A stretch of DNA of 64,000 nucleotides from Phycisphaerae bacterium (lineage in GTDB: Bacteria; Planctomycetota; Phycisphaerae; Phycisphaerales; Phycisphaeraceae). The first letter of the stretch is position 1; the number at the start of each line of letters is the position of its first letter. The translations under genes were made by a program, and so were the position numbers. The DNA lies in contig JAUHZU010000008.1 in the NCBI GenBank assembly GCA_030425705.1, positions 1-64,000 on the forward strand, read 5' to 3'. Positions 42,358 through 52,280 of this stretch are shown here, one piece after another. The notes beneath the pieces were generated by a model. That model saw nothing but the letters and a program-made list of their open reading frames with translations. It was not told the DNA's origin and did no database searches.

Positions 42358-43725
42358 ATGCAATTCAGTGACCTCCGGCTCGCCAAGCCGATCCTCCGTG
42401 CGATCGACCAGGCCGGCTACACCACCGCTTCACCGATCCAGGCCCGCGCGATCCCCCCCGCCCTCGAAGGGCGCGACATCCTCGGCTGCGCGCAGACCGG
42501 CACCGGCAAGACCGCCGCCTTCGCCCTGCCCGTGCTCCAGGCGCTGGCCGACCAACCGCACGCCGGTGGCAAGCGCCTGCCCCGCTGCCTGGTGCTCAGC
42601 CCGACCCGCGAACTGGCCGCCCAGATCGGTGAGAGCTTCCGCGACTACAGCCAGTTCCTCGACGTCCGCGGCGTCGTGGTGTTCGGTGGCGTAAACCAGA
42701 ACCCGCAGGTCAAGAAGCTCAACGCCGGGGTCGACGTCCTCGTCGCGACACCGGGCCGGCTGATGGACCTGATGAACCAGGGGCACGTCAACCTCAGCCG
42801 GGTGGAGACGTTTATCCTCGACGAGGCGGACCGCATGCTCGACATGGGTTTCATCAACGATATCCGCAAGATCTCCGCGAAGGTCCCGAAGAAGCGGCAG
42901 ACGCTGCTGTTCTCCGCGACGATGCCCAGGTCGATCCGCGGCCTGGCGAACGACCTGCTGCGCAACCCCGTGGAGATCGAGATCGCCCCCGCCGCGACGC
43001 CGGCCGAGCGGATCCAGCAGTTTGTCTACTTTGTGGACAAGAAGGACAAGCCGGCGATGCTCGCGCACCTGCTGGGCCGGCTGTCGATCACCCGGGCGAT
43101 CGTCTTCACGCGGACCAAACACGGCGCGGACAAAGTCTGCCGCAAGCTCCGGCAGGCCGGCTTCGAGTCCCAGGCGATCCACGGGAACAAGACGCAGGCC
43201 GCCCGGCAGCGGAGTCTCAAGGGGTTCCGCTCGGGCAAGGTCGCGGTGCTCGTCGCCACCGACATCGCGTCGCGCGGGATCGATGTAGACGACGTCTCGC
43301 ACGTGTTCAACTACGACCTGAGCAACGACCCGGAGAGCTACGTGCACCGGATAGGGCGGACCGCGCGGGCCGGCAGCTCGGGCGCAGCGATCTCGCTGTG
43401 CGACCGGGAAGAACGCGGCTACCTGCGGGACATCGAGCAGCTCATCGGCATGAGCGTCGAGGTCTTGCGCGACCACCCCGAGGACATCCCCCCCGGCGCC
43501 GAGCCCGAGCCCGGCGAGGTCATCACCCCACCCCACAAGCGCTCGCGCGGCGGGGGCGGCGGCAAGCCCCGGCCGGGCGGTCGGCCACGCGGCGGCCCCA
43601 AGAAGAAATCCGCTCGCCGCGGCGCACATCCCGGCACCCCCGGCAAGCCCGGCGGCGGGGCCGGCAAACGACCGGGCAAGAAAAACAACCGCCGCAAGCC
43701 CGGCGGCGGCGGGCGTCACAAGTAG
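42358..43725 (+). CDS. DEAD-box RNA helicase, RhlE-like
   Basis: A 455-residue ATP-dependent RNA helicase. Q-motif region GYTTASPIQ (20-28), motif I AQTGTGKT (45-52), PTRELAAQ, DEAD at 155-158, SATMP, and in the second domain VLVATDIASRGIDVDDV and HRIGRTARAG. Residues from about 390 form a Gly/Lys/Arg/Pro-rich tail (SRGGGGGKPRPGGRPRGG and so on) typical of RhlE/CsdA-like enzymes, for unspecific RNA binding. Likely roles are ribosome assembly or mRNA turnover. It is probably in the same transcript as coaD and the VOC gene. Confidence 0.95.
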   Translation: MQFSDLRLAKPILRAIDQAGYTTASPIQARAIPPALEGRDILGCAQTGTGKTAAFALPVLQALADQPHAGGKRLPRCLVLSPTRELAAQIGESFRDYSQFLDVRGVVVFGGVNQNPQVKKLNAGVDVLVATPGRLMDLMNQGHVNLSRVETFILDEADRMLDMGFINDIRKISAKVPKKRQTLLFSATMPRSIRGLANDLLRNPVEIEIAPAATPAERIQQFVYFVDKKDKPAMLAHLLGRLSITRAIVFTRTKHGADKVCRKLRQAGFESQAIHGNKTQAARQRSLKGFRSGKVAVLVATDIASRGIDVDDVSHVFNYDLSNDPESYVHRIGRTARAGSSGAAISLCDREERGYLRDIEQLIGMSVEVLRDHPEDIPPGAEPEPGEVITPPHKRSRGGGGGKPRPGGRPRGGPKKKSARRGAHPGTPGKPGGGAGKRPGKKNNRRKPGGGGRHK

Positions 43726-43777
43726 CCACGCCACCCGACACTCCCTGATACTTACGACGAACGACAGCCCCGACCCC

Positions 43778-44449
43778 ATGGACTACCGCATCATCAGCAT
43801 CGGCACACTCAGTGTGAACGAGCTCTGGCAGCAGCAGGGCCCGGCACGAACGCCTCATGCAACCACCACACTCATCACCACCGCGAAGCGGCGCATCCTG
43901 GTCGATCCCGGCCTGCCGCCGCAGGTGATCACCGCCCGCCTGGCCGAGCGCAGCGGGCTGACGCCCGACGATATCACCGACGTCTTCCTGACCTGCTTCC
44001 GCCCGTCCCACCGGCTCGGGCTCGACGCGTTCCCCGATAGCCGCTGGCTCATCAGCGAGCGCGAACGCGAGGCGGTCGGCACGGCGCTTGTCGCACAGTT
44101 CGAGGACGCCCCGGACGACGAGGTCCGCACCATCCTGCAGCACGAGATCGCCGTCCTCAAGAAATGTACCGCCGCGCCCGACAAGCTCGACGAGGGCGTG
44201 GACCTGTTCCCGGTCTACGGCTACACGCCGGGCACCTGCGGGCTGCTGCTGAGCCACCCCTCGCGTACCACGCTGGTCGCTGGGGACGCCGTGCCCACCA
44301 TCGAGCACCTCGAACGCGGGCGGGTCCTGCGCGGCTGCTACGACATCGAGCAGGCGCAGGAGAGCTTGAAGGAAGCGATCGAGATCGCCGAGGTCATCAT
44401 CCCCAGCCACGACAACGTGTTCATCAACCCGGTGCGCGGCCCGTTCTAG
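43778..44449 (+). CDS. MBL-fold protein lacking most metal ligands
   Basis: A 223-residue metallo-beta-lactamase-fold protein. The fold is clear (RRILVDPGLPP, LTPDDITDVFLTCFRPSH, GYTPGTCGLLL, LVAGDAVPTIEH, VIIPSHD). However, the HxHxDH site reads TCFRPSHRLGL and the usual HTPGH reads YTPGT, so most zinc ligands are missing. It may be a non-catalytic member or use another centre. Its stop (TAG) overlaps the stop of the convergent kinase gene inside CTAG at 44446-44449. Confidence 0.8.
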   Translation: MDYRIISIGTLSVNELWQQQGPARTPHATTTLITTAKRRILVDPGLPPQVITARLAERSGLTPDDITDVFLTCFRPSHRLGLDAFPDSRWLISEREREAVGTALVAQFEDAPDDEVRTILQHEIAVLKKCTAAPDKLDEGVDLFPVYGYTPGTCGLLLSHPSRTTLVAGDAVPTIEHLERGRVLRGCYDIEQAQESLKEAIEIAEVIIPSHDNVFINPVRGPF

Positions 44450-45183
44450 GCGTCGGCCGACCAAGCGTCCAGGGTAGATGCAGGCCATTGCAAAACACGG
44501 TCCGCGTGCCGGCTGTGCTGGTTGACGCGCTGGGCGTTCAGGCGGTCGTTCTCGGCCACGCGCTGGTGCGCCTCTTCGATCGACCGCCCCACCGCCATGT
44601 GCCGACGGACCAGCCAGGCCTCGGCCTGTTTTGCGGGCGTCTCCAGGTACCAGCGAACGCTCGCCAACTCGTCAATCGCGGTCCAGGGCAGCTCGTCGAG
44701 CAGCAGGTAGTTACCCTCGGTGAGGATGTAGCGGGTCTGCGGGATGACGCGGTACTCGCTGCGGCCGGAATAGACCGGCTCGTGGCAGGCGCGGTCGTAG
44801 ACCGGGGTCTCCAGTGTTGTACCGCGTTGCGCCGCGCGGGCGAGCAGCTTGAAGTAGCCGAGCGCATCAAAGGTGTGCGGTGCGCCCTTCCGTGCTGATT
44901 CGCCGCGGCGTTGCAGCGCTTCGGCGGAGAGGTGGAAGCCGTCGAGCTCGAGCAGCGCCGCGCTGCCGGGCTCGGCGCGGTTGAGGTGGATACACAAGGC
45001 GCGGGCAAGCGTACTCTTGCCCGAGCCCGGCACGCCTGCGATGGCCGCGATGGTCCGTTGCGGGTGGTGCTGCTGCTCGAGGCGTTGGAGCTCGGCGGCG
45101 AGGGTCGCGATGCCGCGGCCGTCGAGCGTTAGTGTCGCGGGACCGGCGGGTGTCGCGGGGTGGAGCCCGGGCGTGGGTTGCAT
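44446..45183 (-). CDS. P-loop kinase of the uridine kinase / pantothenate kinase-like (YggC/FrcK) type
   Basis: A 245-residue P-loop kinase. Walker A GVPGSGKS is at 50-57, followed by a Walker-B-like LLELDGFH. ARKGAPHTFDALGYFKLL and PVYDRACHEPVYSG are the substrate-region lines shared with fructose-transport-system kinases and YggC-type nucleoside kinase-like proteins. Then ILTEGNYLLLDELPWTAI and a LID RRHMAVGRSIEEAHQRV with the closing NDRLNAQRV. It phosphorylates a small molecule, perhaps a sugar or pantothenate-like compound. TACACT lies 6 nt before the ATG. Divergent from the M20 peptidase gene. Confidence 0.85.
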   Translation of the reverse strand: MQPTPGLHPATPAGPATLTLDGRGIATLAAELQRLEQQHHPQRTIAAIAGVPGSGKSTLARALCIHLNRAEPGSAALLELDGFHLSAEALQRRGESARKGAPHTFDALGYFKLLARAAQRGTTLETPVYDRACHEPVYSGRSEYRVIPQTRYILTEGNYLLLDELPWTAIDELASVRWYLETPAKQAEAWLVRRHMAVGRSIEEAHQRVAENDRLNAQRVNQHSRHADRVLQWPASTLDAWSADA

Positions 45184-45189
45184 CAACGC

Positions 45190-45244
45190 AGTGTAGCCGG
45201 ATGCACGGCCGCTTCTAAATCCCGGCTCATCGAGCGACTACACT
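45190..45244. promoter_or_regulatory. Divergent -10 boxes for the kinase and M20 genes
   Basis: TACACT at 45195-45190 (minus strand) is 6 nt before the kinase ATG, and TACACT at 45239-45244 (plus strand) is 6 nt before the M20 ATG. The whole intergenic region is 67 bp. Both mRNAs should be leaderless. Confidence 0.5.
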
Positions 45245-45250
45245 AAGGCC

Positions 45251-46423
45251 ATGGCCATCACCCCCCCCGCCGGCGTGATCGAACTGCTCCAGGCGATGGT
45301 GCGCATCGATACCGTCAACGGCGGGGTCACCGGCGTCGACCGCGCGGAGGCCCCGCTGGCCGAGCTGCTCGCGGGCTACGCCGGGGCCTGGCTGATGGAG
45401 ACCGAGTTGCTGCCCGTCGAGGGGCAGGCCGACCAGCTGCTCATCACACACCGCGTCGGCGAGGACCGGCCGTGGGTCCTGCTGGACAGCCACATGGATA
45501 CCGTTTCGGTCGCGGGGATGACGATCGACCCGTTCAGCGCGGAGATCGTGGATGGCAAGCTGTTCGGCCGGGGGGCCTGCGATACCAAGGGCACCGGCGC
45601 CGCGATGCTCTGGGCCCTGCGCCAGTACGGGCTGAGCAACGATCGGCCGAACAACATCGCGCTGCTCTTCTCGGTGAACGAAGAGGTCTCGATGAGCGGG
45701 ATCAAGAGCTTCGTGGCCAACGACCTGCCGCGGTTCGATTGGTCGCCGCACCTGGTGATCGTGGGCGAGCCGACCGAGCACCTGCCGGTGATCGCGCACA
45801 ACGGGTGCCTGCGGTTTGAGATCACGACACGGGGCCAGGCGGTCCACTCCTCGGTGCCCTGGGAAGGCCGGTCCGCGATCCGGGACATGGTCAAGGCCTT
45901 GGGCGTGATCGATGCGGGCTACATCGCGCGGCTGGACGCCGAACACGACCTGACCGGGCGGGCGGCGTGCAGCGTAAACCTGCTGCGCGGCGGGTCGGCG
46001 CCCAACATCGTGCCCGAGCACTGCGCGTGCGAGGTCGACCGCCGGCTCGTCCCCGGCGAAGACGCGGAGCAGGTGCTCGACGACTTCCGTGCCTTGCTCG
46101 ATCCGCTGGCCGACGAAGACCCCGGCTTTGACTATGACATCACGGTCCGGGTCCGGCACCCCCCGCTGCTGCCGGAGCACAGCGCCGCGGCACTGCCGCA
46201 CGTCCAGGCCGCGCTTGCCGAGCACGGCATCCGCCGGCCCGTGGTCGGTGCGCCCTTCGCCACCCACGCGGGCTACCTCGGCTCGGCCGGCCTGCCCACG
46301 ATCGTCTTCGGCCCCGGCAGCCCCTACCCCGCCCATACCAAGGACGAGTGGGTCTCGGTCAAGGAGATCGAGCAGGGGGCAAGGGTCTACAAGTCGCTGA
46401 TGCGCGCGGAACTCGCCGACTAG
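45251..46423 (+). CDS. M20 family metallopeptidase (ArgE/DapE-like deacylase)
   Basis: A 390-residue di-zinc amidohydrolase. Metal and catalytic residues: LLDSHMDTV with His81 and Asp83, GRGACDTKG with Asp111 as bridging ligand, NEEVSMSG with the general-base Glu144/Glu145, GEPTE with Asp/Glu ligand, and a late AxPFATHAG...FGPG with the final His. The dimerisation insert begins with GQAVHSS. Family members include acetylornithine deacetylase, succinyl-DAP desuccinylase and aminoacylases. With argJ present an arginine role is not required, so substrate is left open. TACACT is 6 nt before ATG. Confidence 0.92.
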   Translation: MAITPPAGVIELLQAMVRIDTVNGGVTGVDRAEAPLAELLAGYAGAWLMETELLPVEGQADQLLITHRVGEDRPWVLLDSHMDTVSVAGMTIDPFSAEIVDGKLFGRGACDTKGTGAAMLWALRQYGLSNDRPNNIALLFSVNEEVSMSGIKSFVANDLPRFDWSPHLVIVGEPTEHLPVIAHNGCLRFEITTRGQAVHSSVPWEGRSAIRDMVKALGVIDAGYIARLDAEHDLTGRAACSVNLLRGGSAPNIVPEHCACEVDRRLVPGEDAEQVLDDFRALLDPLADEDPGFDYDITVRVRHPPLLPEHSAAALPHVQAALAEHGIRRPVVGAPFATHAGYLGSAGLPTIVFGPGSPYPAHTKDEWVSVKEIEQGARVYKSLMRAELAD

Positions 46424-46509
46424 CCCGGCAATCTCACTACAATGCCGGATTCGTCCCGGGCGGCGCTGCGATCCGGCCGCCGCCCTGCCCTTGTTTGCTG
46501 GACCCCGAT

Positions 46510-48204
46510 ATGCCAGAACACGCCCTGAACAAGTTCTCCTCCCGCATCACCCAGCCCAAGAGCCAGGGCGCGAGCCAGGCGATGCTCTACGCCACCGGGC
46601 TCACCCCCGACGATATGACCAAGCCCCAGGTCGGTATCGCCGCCTGCTGGTACGAGGGCAATCCCTGCAACATGCACCTGAACGACCTGGCCGGGAAGGT
46701 CCGCGAGGGCGTCGTGCAGGCCGGCATGGTCGGGATGCGGTTCAACACGATCGGCGTGTCCGACGGCATCTCCATGGGCACCGACGGGATGTCCTTCTCC
46801 CTCCAGTCCCGCGACCTGATCGCCGACTCGATCGAGACGGTCATGAGCGCCCAGTGGTACGACGGGCTGATCGCCCTGCCCGGCTGCGACAAGAACATGC
46901 CCGGCACGGTCATCGCCATGGGCCGGCTCAACCGCCCTTCGATCATGGTCTACGGCGGGACGATCAAGCCCGGCTGCACCACGATCAAGGGCGAGCAGGA
47001 AAGTCTTGACGTCGTCAGCGCGTTCCAGTCCTACGGCCAGTCGCTCGCCGGGACGATCACGGAAGAAGAGCGCAAGCAGATCGTCGCCAAGTCCTGCCCC
47101 GGCGCGGGGGCGTGCGGTGGCATGTACACCGCGAACACGATGAGCAGCGCGATCGAGATGCTCGGACTCTCGCTACCTTACTCGTCCTGCACACCGGCCG
47201 AGGACAATGCGAAGCAGGACGAGTGTGTGCAGGCCGGTCACGCACTCTGCCGACTGATGGAGACCAACCTTAAGCCGCGCGATATCGTGACCCGTTCCTC
47301 GTTCGAGAACGCGATGGTGCTGGTCACCGCGCTCGGCGGATCGACCAACGCCGTGCTCCACCTCATCGCGATGGCCCGTGCGTTCGACATTGAATTGACC
47401 ATCGACGACTTCCTGGCCGTGAGCAACCGCATCCCCCTGCTCGCGGACCTCAAGCCGTCGGGCAAGTACGTGATGGAAGACCTGCACAAGGTCGGCGGCG
47501 TGCCGGCCGTCATGAAGTACCTGCTCCGCGAGGGGTTGATCGATGGGACACAGAAGAGTGTCACCGGCAACACGATCGCCGAGAACCTCGACCCGCTCGA
47601 CGACCTGGAAGCCAGCCAGGCAATCATCCACCCCGTCGAGGCCCCGCTCAAGCCCCGCGGGCACATCAGCATCCTCCGAGGAAACCTCGCCCCCGGCGGC
47701 GCGGTCGGCAAGATCACCGGCAAGCAGGGCCTGCGCTTCTCCGGGCCCGCCCGCGTGTTCGACTGCGAGGAGGACATGATCGCCGGCCTGGAGCAGGGCC
47801 AGATCCAGAGCGGGGACGTGATCGTGATCCGCTACGAAGGCCCCACCGGCGGGCCGGGCATGCCCGAGATGCTCACGCCGACCAGCGCGCTGGCCGGGGC
47901 CGGCTTCCTCGACGATGTCGCCCTCATCACCGACGGGCGGTTCTCCGGCGGGAGCCACGGGTTCATCATCGGCCACGTCGTGCCCGAGGCGCAGGAAGGC
48001 GGGCCGATCGCCCTGGTCCGCGACGGCGACACCGTCACTATCGACGACGAGACGCACACCATCGCGGTGGACCTCAGCGATGCGGAACTGACCCGCCGCA
48101 GGGCCGCCTGGACCCAGCCGGCCTACAAGGCCAGCCGGGGCACGCTGTGGAAGTACATCAAGAACGTCAAGGACGCGTCGCAGGGCTGCGTCACCGACGA
48201 GTAA
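46510..48204 (+). CDS. ilvD: Dihydroxy-acid dehydratase
   Basis: A 564-residue Fe-S dehydratase of the branched-chain amino acid pathway, converting 2,3-dihydroxy-isovalerate or -methylvalerate to the 2-oxo acid. Cluster cysteines are Cys53 (NPCNMH), Cys126 (GCDKNMPG) and Cys202 ([11 protein letters not shown]). The C-terminal half carries [14 protein letters not shown] and [11 protein letters not shown] near the active site. Length and pattern fit the shorter IlvD type with a [2Fe-2S] cluster. The ATG at 46510 gives the family N-terminus ([21 protein letters not shown]). A TACAAT box at 46437-46442 is a possible -10, giving a leader of about 60 nt. Confidence 0.96.
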   Translation: MPEHALNKFSSRITQPKSQGASQAMLYATGLTPDDMTKPQVGIAACWYEGNPCNMHLNDLAGKVREGVVQAGMVGMRFNTIGVSDGISMGTDGMSFSLQSRDLIADSIETVMSAQWYDGLIALPGCDKNMPGTVIAMGRLNRPSIMVYGGTIKPGCTTIKGEQESLDVVSAFQSYGQSLAGTITEEERKQIVAKSCPGAGACGGMYTANTMSSAIEMLGLSLPYSSCTPAEDNAKQDECVQAGHALCRLMETNLKPRDIVTRSSFENAMVLVTALGGSTNAVLHLIAMARAFDIELTIDDFLAVSNRIPLLADLKPSGKYVMEDLHKVGGVPAVMKYLLREGLIDGTQKSVTGNTIAENLDPLDDLEASQAIIHPVEAPLKPRGHISILRGNLAPGGAVGKITGKQGLRFSGPARVFDCEEDMIAGLEQGQIQSGDVIVIRYEGPTGGPGMPEMLTPTSALAGAGFLDDVALITDGRFSGGSHGFIIGHVVPEAQEGGPIALVRDGDTVTIDDETHTIAVDLSDAELTRRRAAWTQPAYKASRGTLWKYIKNVKDASQGCVTDE

Positions 48205-48220
48205 ACCGGATTGTGAATAC

Positions 48221-48249
48221 TTGACGGGCTCGGCCAAGTCGGGCAAACT
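48221..48249 (+). promoter_or_regulatory. Promoter of the TetR-type gene
   Basis: TTGACG (48221-48226), 17-bp spacer, CAAACT (48244-48249). It is followed at 48265-48272 by GGAGGTGA, 4 nt before the ATG, the strongest ribosome-binding site in the window. Confidence 0.7.
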
Positions 48250-48276
48250 AAGCGCAGTTCACATGGAGGTGAACCT

Positions 48277-49014
48277 ATGCATGACGCAGGACGCGTGCCA
48301 ACCGATCGTCACACCGAGCCGAACTTTGCCGGTGTTTCCCCGTCCCAGCCAACCGCCCCGGCGGTGGTCCCTCCTCTTGACGGGGTAGACGGCTCCCCCC
48401 TACCCCTGCCCCGCAAGAAGCCGGCCACCTGCCTCGACGAGTCGCAGGTGCTCGACGCCACCTCTCGCGTCCTCCGCGAGAAGGGCTACGACGGCACAAC
48501 GATCCGCGCGATCGCCAAGCAGCTCGGCTGCGCGGTCGGCTCGATCTACCGCTACTTCCCGGACAAGCGGGCGTTGCTCGACGGCGTCTGTCAGCGGCGG
48601 TTCGAGCCCGTCGCCGAGCAGGCGGAGCTGCGTTCGGGCGTCCTGACCTCGGTGCAGAAGTACGCCCGGGTCGCCGCGGAGCAGCCCGAGCTGTACCGCC
48701 TGATGTTCTGGCTGGCGAGTGTCGGCAAGCAGCAGATGGGCGAGGCGCTGCCCGCGGTCACACGGCGGATCATCGCCGGGTGGGCGGAGTCGCTCGGCGA
48801 CCAGACCCGGGCCAAAGCCCTGTGGGCCCAGCTCCACGGCTGCATCATGCTCGGCCTCGCGCCGGACCAGGCCGTCACCCTGCTCGACCTCTCGGGCGTT
48901 GCCGATCCGTCTCGGCCGGTGCTCCCCAACACGCCCTCGGCGGTGGCATTTGCGCAAACCTCTGACGCCTCCTCGACGAAGGTAAGCGCGGCGCGTGAGA
49001 CCGTTGGACGGTAG
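48277..49014 (+). CDS. TetR/AcrR family transcriptional regulator
   Basis: A 245-residue regulator. A long Pro-rich, unstructured N-terminus (1-50) precedes the TetR HTH: LDATSRVLREKGYDGTTIRAIAKQLGCAVGSIYRYFPDKRALLDGV (about 59-104), with the recognition helix VGSIYRYF. The C-terminal ligand/dimer domain includes YARVAAEQPELYRLMFWLAS, a line common in TetR_C_33-type (WHG) members. The extra N-terminus is unusual; the strong ribosome-binding site at 48265 supports the long form. It sits alone between ilvD and ispE; target unknown, possibly itself. Confidence 0.9.
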   Translation: MHDAGRVPTDRHTEPNFAGVSPSQPTAPAVVPPLDGVDGSPLPLPRKKPATCLDESQVLDATSRVLREKGYDGTTIRAIAKQLGCAVGSIYRYFPDKRALLDGVCQRRFEPVAEQAELRSGVLTSVQKYARVAAEQPELYRLMFWLASVGKQQMGEALPAVTRRIIAGWAESLGDQTRAKALWAQLHGCIMLGLAPDQAVTLLDLSGVADPSRPVLPNTPSAVAFAQTSDASSTKVSAARETVGR

Positions 49015-49062
49015 CGGGCCCGGTCCATTCCATACGAACATTTGCGGGGACTGTACCTGCGC

Positions 49063-49995
49063 ATGAGCCCTGCGAAGCACCCCCTGGTCGAGGCCGCACC
49101 GGATACGCTGCGGCTATTCTGCCCGGCCAAGCTCAACCTCGCGCTCTCGGTGGGTCCGCCGCAGCCGGACGGGCTGCACCCGATCGCGAGTTGGATGGTG
49201 CCCATCGACTTCGGGGATACGTTGACGCTCCGCCGGTGTCGTGCGCCAACGAAACCGTGCATCGCCTATGCCGAGGATGCGCCGCGCCCTTCTAAGATCG
49301 ACTGGCCGACCGAGCACGACCTGGCCGTACGCGCCTGGCATGCGTTGGAAGCGCACCTCGGCCAACCGTTGCACGTGGAGCTATCGCTGGACAAGCGCGT
49401 GCCGACCGGTGCGGGTCTCGGCGGTGGGTCCGCGGACGCCGCCGCGGTGCTGGACGGGCTGAACCGCTTATTCGAGCTGTCCCTCTCGGAGCAAGAACTG
49501 CTCGCTCTGGCCGCTACGCTCGGGGCCGATGTGGTCTTCCAACTCGGGGCCCGGCGTCAACCCACCGGTGCCGTGGTCAGCGGTATCGGCGAAACGCTCG
49601 AGCCGCTGCCGCCCCGGCCGCCGTGCCCGGTCTGTGTGGTTTTGCCCGCGTTCGGCTGCCCGACGGGCGATGTCTACCGCGCCTTCGACCGGTCGGCCGG
49701 GCATCAACCCGATCGGCTGGACCTGAAGGCCGTGCGAGACCTCGCGGCACAACCTTTGGACTCGGCAGCGCCGTTGTGGAACAACCTCGCGCAGCCGGCC
49801 ATGATGGTCCGACCGGAACTGAAGCGCATCCGAGACATGATCGCCGTCTCGGGGCACACCCCGCACGTCACCGGGTCCGGCTCGGCGTTGTTCGTCATCC
49901 CGGCCGACCCCGCCCCCCATGCACTCGAACGCACCCGCAAACAGCTGGCAACGACGACCGGCTGCCCGGTCGTGCTTACCACCACCGCGGGCTAA
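49063..49995 (+). CDS. ispE: 4-diphosphocytidyl-2-C-methyl-D-erythritol kinase
   Basis: A 310-residue GHMP kinase that phosphorylates CDP-ME in the MEP isoprenoid pathway. The substrate motif PAKLNLALSV is at 21-30, the ATP-binding GHMP motif PTGAGLGGGSADAA at 114-127, and the late GSGSALFVI line is present. ATG at 49063 is chosen since the upstream TTG adds only seven unconserved residues. Its TAA overlaps the stop of the convergent membrane-protein gene (CTAA at 49992-49995). Confidence 0.93.
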   Translation: MSPAKHPLVEAAPDTLRLFCPAKLNLALSVGPPQPDGLHPIASWMVPIDFGDTLTLRRCRAPTKPCIAYAEDAPRPSKIDWPTEHDLAVRAWHALEAHLGQPLHVELSLDKRVPTGAGLGGGSADAAAVLDGLNRLFELSLSEQELLALAATLGADVVFQLGARRQPTGAVVSGIGETLEPLPPRPPCPVCVVLPAFGCPTGDVYRAFDRSAGHQPDRLDLKAVRDLAAQPLDSAAPLWNNLAQPAMMVRPELKRIRDMIAVSGHTPHVTGSGSALFVIPADPAPHALERTRKQLATTTGCPVVLTTTAG

Positions 49996-52280
49996 CCCGA
50001 TGACTCCTCGGGTTCGAGCCGGCGGACCGCCGCATCGATCCGCTGGCGCGTTTCGTCGTCAAGCTGCACCGCGGGGTCGAGGTAGGCCAGCGCATCCAGT
50101 TCCAACGCCCGGCGGTAGTGATCCAGTGCCTTGGCTTCCTGACCGAGATCGTTATACAGGTCCGCGAGCGCAACGGTGTCCGGCAGGTTGTACGGGGATA
50201 ACACCAGCAGTGCTTCGTAGGACACCGCCGCATCTTCGCGTAGCGTCTCGTCATCGAGCGCGTCGGCGCCCTGGAGCATCAGCGAGGCGCGGAGCCGGTA
50301 GGTGGCCGAGGTGGCGAAGCCCCGGGTGATCTGCGCGTCCAGCGGGGCCAGCGCAAGCCGGTACGCCTCCCGCGCCGCGTCCAGCCGGCCCTCGCCCGCC
50401 AGCATCAGCATCTCGTCCCGCCGGACGATCGCGACCCACCGCGCGGCGGTCGAGTCGCTCGGCTGGGCCTCGGCCGCGGCGTCGAGGTCCGCCAACGCAC
50501 GGTACGGCTGATCGGTTGCCAGGGCGACGCTCGCACGCGCGAGCAGCCGCTGATGCCGAACCACCGGAACCACGACGCACACAGCCAACACGACCGCCAG
50601 CAGACCGCCCCCCGCAAGCACGAACCCGCTTTGCCGGTACCGCTGCGGGGCCACAGGGGCATCCGGTTCACCACCCTCGCCGGAGGCCGCGAGACCGAGC
50701 GCAAACCAGGCCGGCACCGCCGTCGCCATGAGTTTGAAGGCCATATCGATCTGGCTCTGCACCAGCACCGCCGTCGCCATGCCCAAAAGCCCGAGCGTCA
50801 GCCCACGGCCGCCGGTCCGTGGGCTCTGCCCGATCAGGGCCAGGACTATGACAAACCCCGCCGCGCCGGCGAGCCAGAGCAGCGCCAACGCCGCGTCCAT
50901 CATCGCGTACTGAATCAGGTACTGCGTGACAAAGATTGCGCCGGCGACCAGCAGTGCCGCAATCACCGGCGGGCGGTGCAGCAGCTTGACGGAATACACG
51001 TGGCTTGCCTTGGCACGGTCTGTTTCTGTGTCCTGCCGCGCCGCTGCCCGCGCCGCGCCCCACAGCCAGCACAACGCGAGCACACACCACGCCGCCCCGC
51101 CCAGGCCGAGCATCGTGACCCAGTCCACAAACACGTTATGGGCGCTGTCCACGTTCTCCGGTGACAGCGGGTTCTTGTGGGCGAGGTAGCCGTACTTGTA
51201 GCCCGCCAAGCCGACACCGGTCAGCGCCGACTGCGGCAGGTCGTCCTGTACAACCCGCGCCGCCGCCTGCCAGTAGTGGTAGCGGAACAGCAGACTACGC
51301 TCCCCCTCGGCCGACTCCGGCGGGCCAGCCGCACCGCGCAGGATGACAACCACGATCGGCAGCGCGACGGCCAGCAGCGCGAGCACGGGCACCCCGCTGC
51401 GCCACCGGGCGTGCCCCATCCGCCAAACCAGCCCCAGCACCCCGGCCGTGATCACGATCGCGCCGAGCGCACCGGTCGAATGCGTAAACCACACGGCGGC
51501 GAGACCGCAACCCCCGGCCCCCGCGCAGGCGGGCCCGGCCCAGGCGAGGCGCTGCTCCTCCCGGAAGCCGAAGCCCAGCGACGCGCACAGCCCCAGCACC
51601 GCCCCGCCGGCGGCCAGCGTCCCCAGCGCGTTGGAAAAGCCGAACGGCCCGGTCGCATCGATCGACGCGGTCCGCCGTTCGATCAACTGGTGCTGCGATG
51701 AGCCGGGGCGGATGCCCTGCTGCTCCAGGAGCGCCATCTCGTTGGCCTGCCACCACGCGAGGTCGCGCGGCTTCTGGACCAGGACGTCGTAGCCGGCCTG
51801 AAGCCCGACGGGCACCATCATGGCGATCACGACCCCTACCATCCAACGCCTTGCCGACGGCAGCCGGCCGACGTGCGCCGCTGCGACGGCCAGCGCCACC
51901 CCGGCCGTCCAAGACCCGGCCGGCAGCAGGTTGTCGCTGTGCCGGGTGCCCTGCCAGAGCGCTGCCGCGATGCCCAGCCCAGCCAGCGCCAGCCAGGGCC
52001 ACCTCAGTCGACCACCCCGCTGGACGTAGAACGCCAACGCCAGCACCGCCCCAACGACCGCCAGCAGGTGCCAGACCACCGCACCGGCCGGGCCGAAGTG
52101 CGTCGTGATCAGTGCGTTGCCACTCAGGCGCGGATCGCTGGTAAGGTACAACTCCGGGAGGAAGCCGACGACCAGCGGCAGCACCGCGGGCACCGCGACC
52201 AACGAGCCGGCGATCAGCGCCGGCCAGGGCGACGGCGTCGCCGCGTCGTTGCTTTGCGATCGTTGGGCTCGTTCGGCCAT
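49992..52280 (-). CDS. O-antigen ligase/polymerase-like membrane protein with C-terminal TPR
   Basis: A 762-residue integral membrane protein. About a dozen hydrophobic helices fill residues 20-580. A large extracytoplasmic loop contains the Wzy_C/WaaL-like stretch LTGVGLAGYKYGYLAHKNPLSPENVDSAHNVFVDWVTMLGLGG, whose A-H-N-x-F/Y is the characteristic line of O-antigen ligase superfamily members. After the last helix (about 560-580) a soluble part has TPR-like helices (YRALADLDAAAEAQ, TVALADLYNDLGQEAKALDHYRRALELD). It probably joins or polymerises envelope glycans. No glycosyltransferase cluster accompanies it here. Confidence 0.85.
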   Translation of the reverse strand: MAERAQRSQSNDAATPSPWPALIAGSLVAVPAVLPLVVGFLPELYLTSDPRLSGNALITTHFGPAGAVVWHLLAVVGAVLALAFYVQRGGRLRWPWLALAGLGIAAALWQGTRHSDNLLPAGSWTAGVALAVAAAHVGRLPSARRWMVGVVIAMMVPVGLQAGYDVLVQKPRDLAWWQANEMALLEQQGIRPGSSQHQLIERRTASIDATGPFGFSNALGTLAAGGAVLGLCASLGFGFREEQRLAWAGPACAGAGGCGLAAVWFTHSTGALGAIVITAGVLGLVWRMGHARWRSGVPVLALLAVALPIVVVILRGAAGPPESAEGERSLLFRYHYWQAAARVVQDDLPQSALTGVGLAGYKYGYLAHKNPLSPENVDSAHNVFVDWVTMLGLGGAAWCVLALCWLWGAARAAARQDTETDRAKASHVYSVKLLHRPPVIAALLVAGAIFVTQYLIQYAMMDAALALLWLAGAAGFVIVLALIGQSPRTGGRGLTLGLLGMATAVLVQSQIDMAFKLMATAVPAWFALGLAASGEGGEPDAPVAPQRYRQSGFVLAGGGLLAVVLAVCVVVPVVRHQRLLARASVALATDQPYRALADLDAAAEAQPSDSTAARWVAIVRRDEMLMLAGEGRLDAAREAYRLALAPLDAQITRGFATSATYRLRASLMLQGADALDDETLREDAAVSYEALLVLSPYNLPDTVALADLYNDLGQEAKALDHYRRALELDALAYLDPAVQLDDETRQRIDAAVRRLEPEESSG

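Noticed and set aside
43523-44488. 321-codon minus-strand frame over the helicase end and MBL gene
   Set aside because: Shadow of the plus-strand MBL gene and of the Gly-rich helicase tail.
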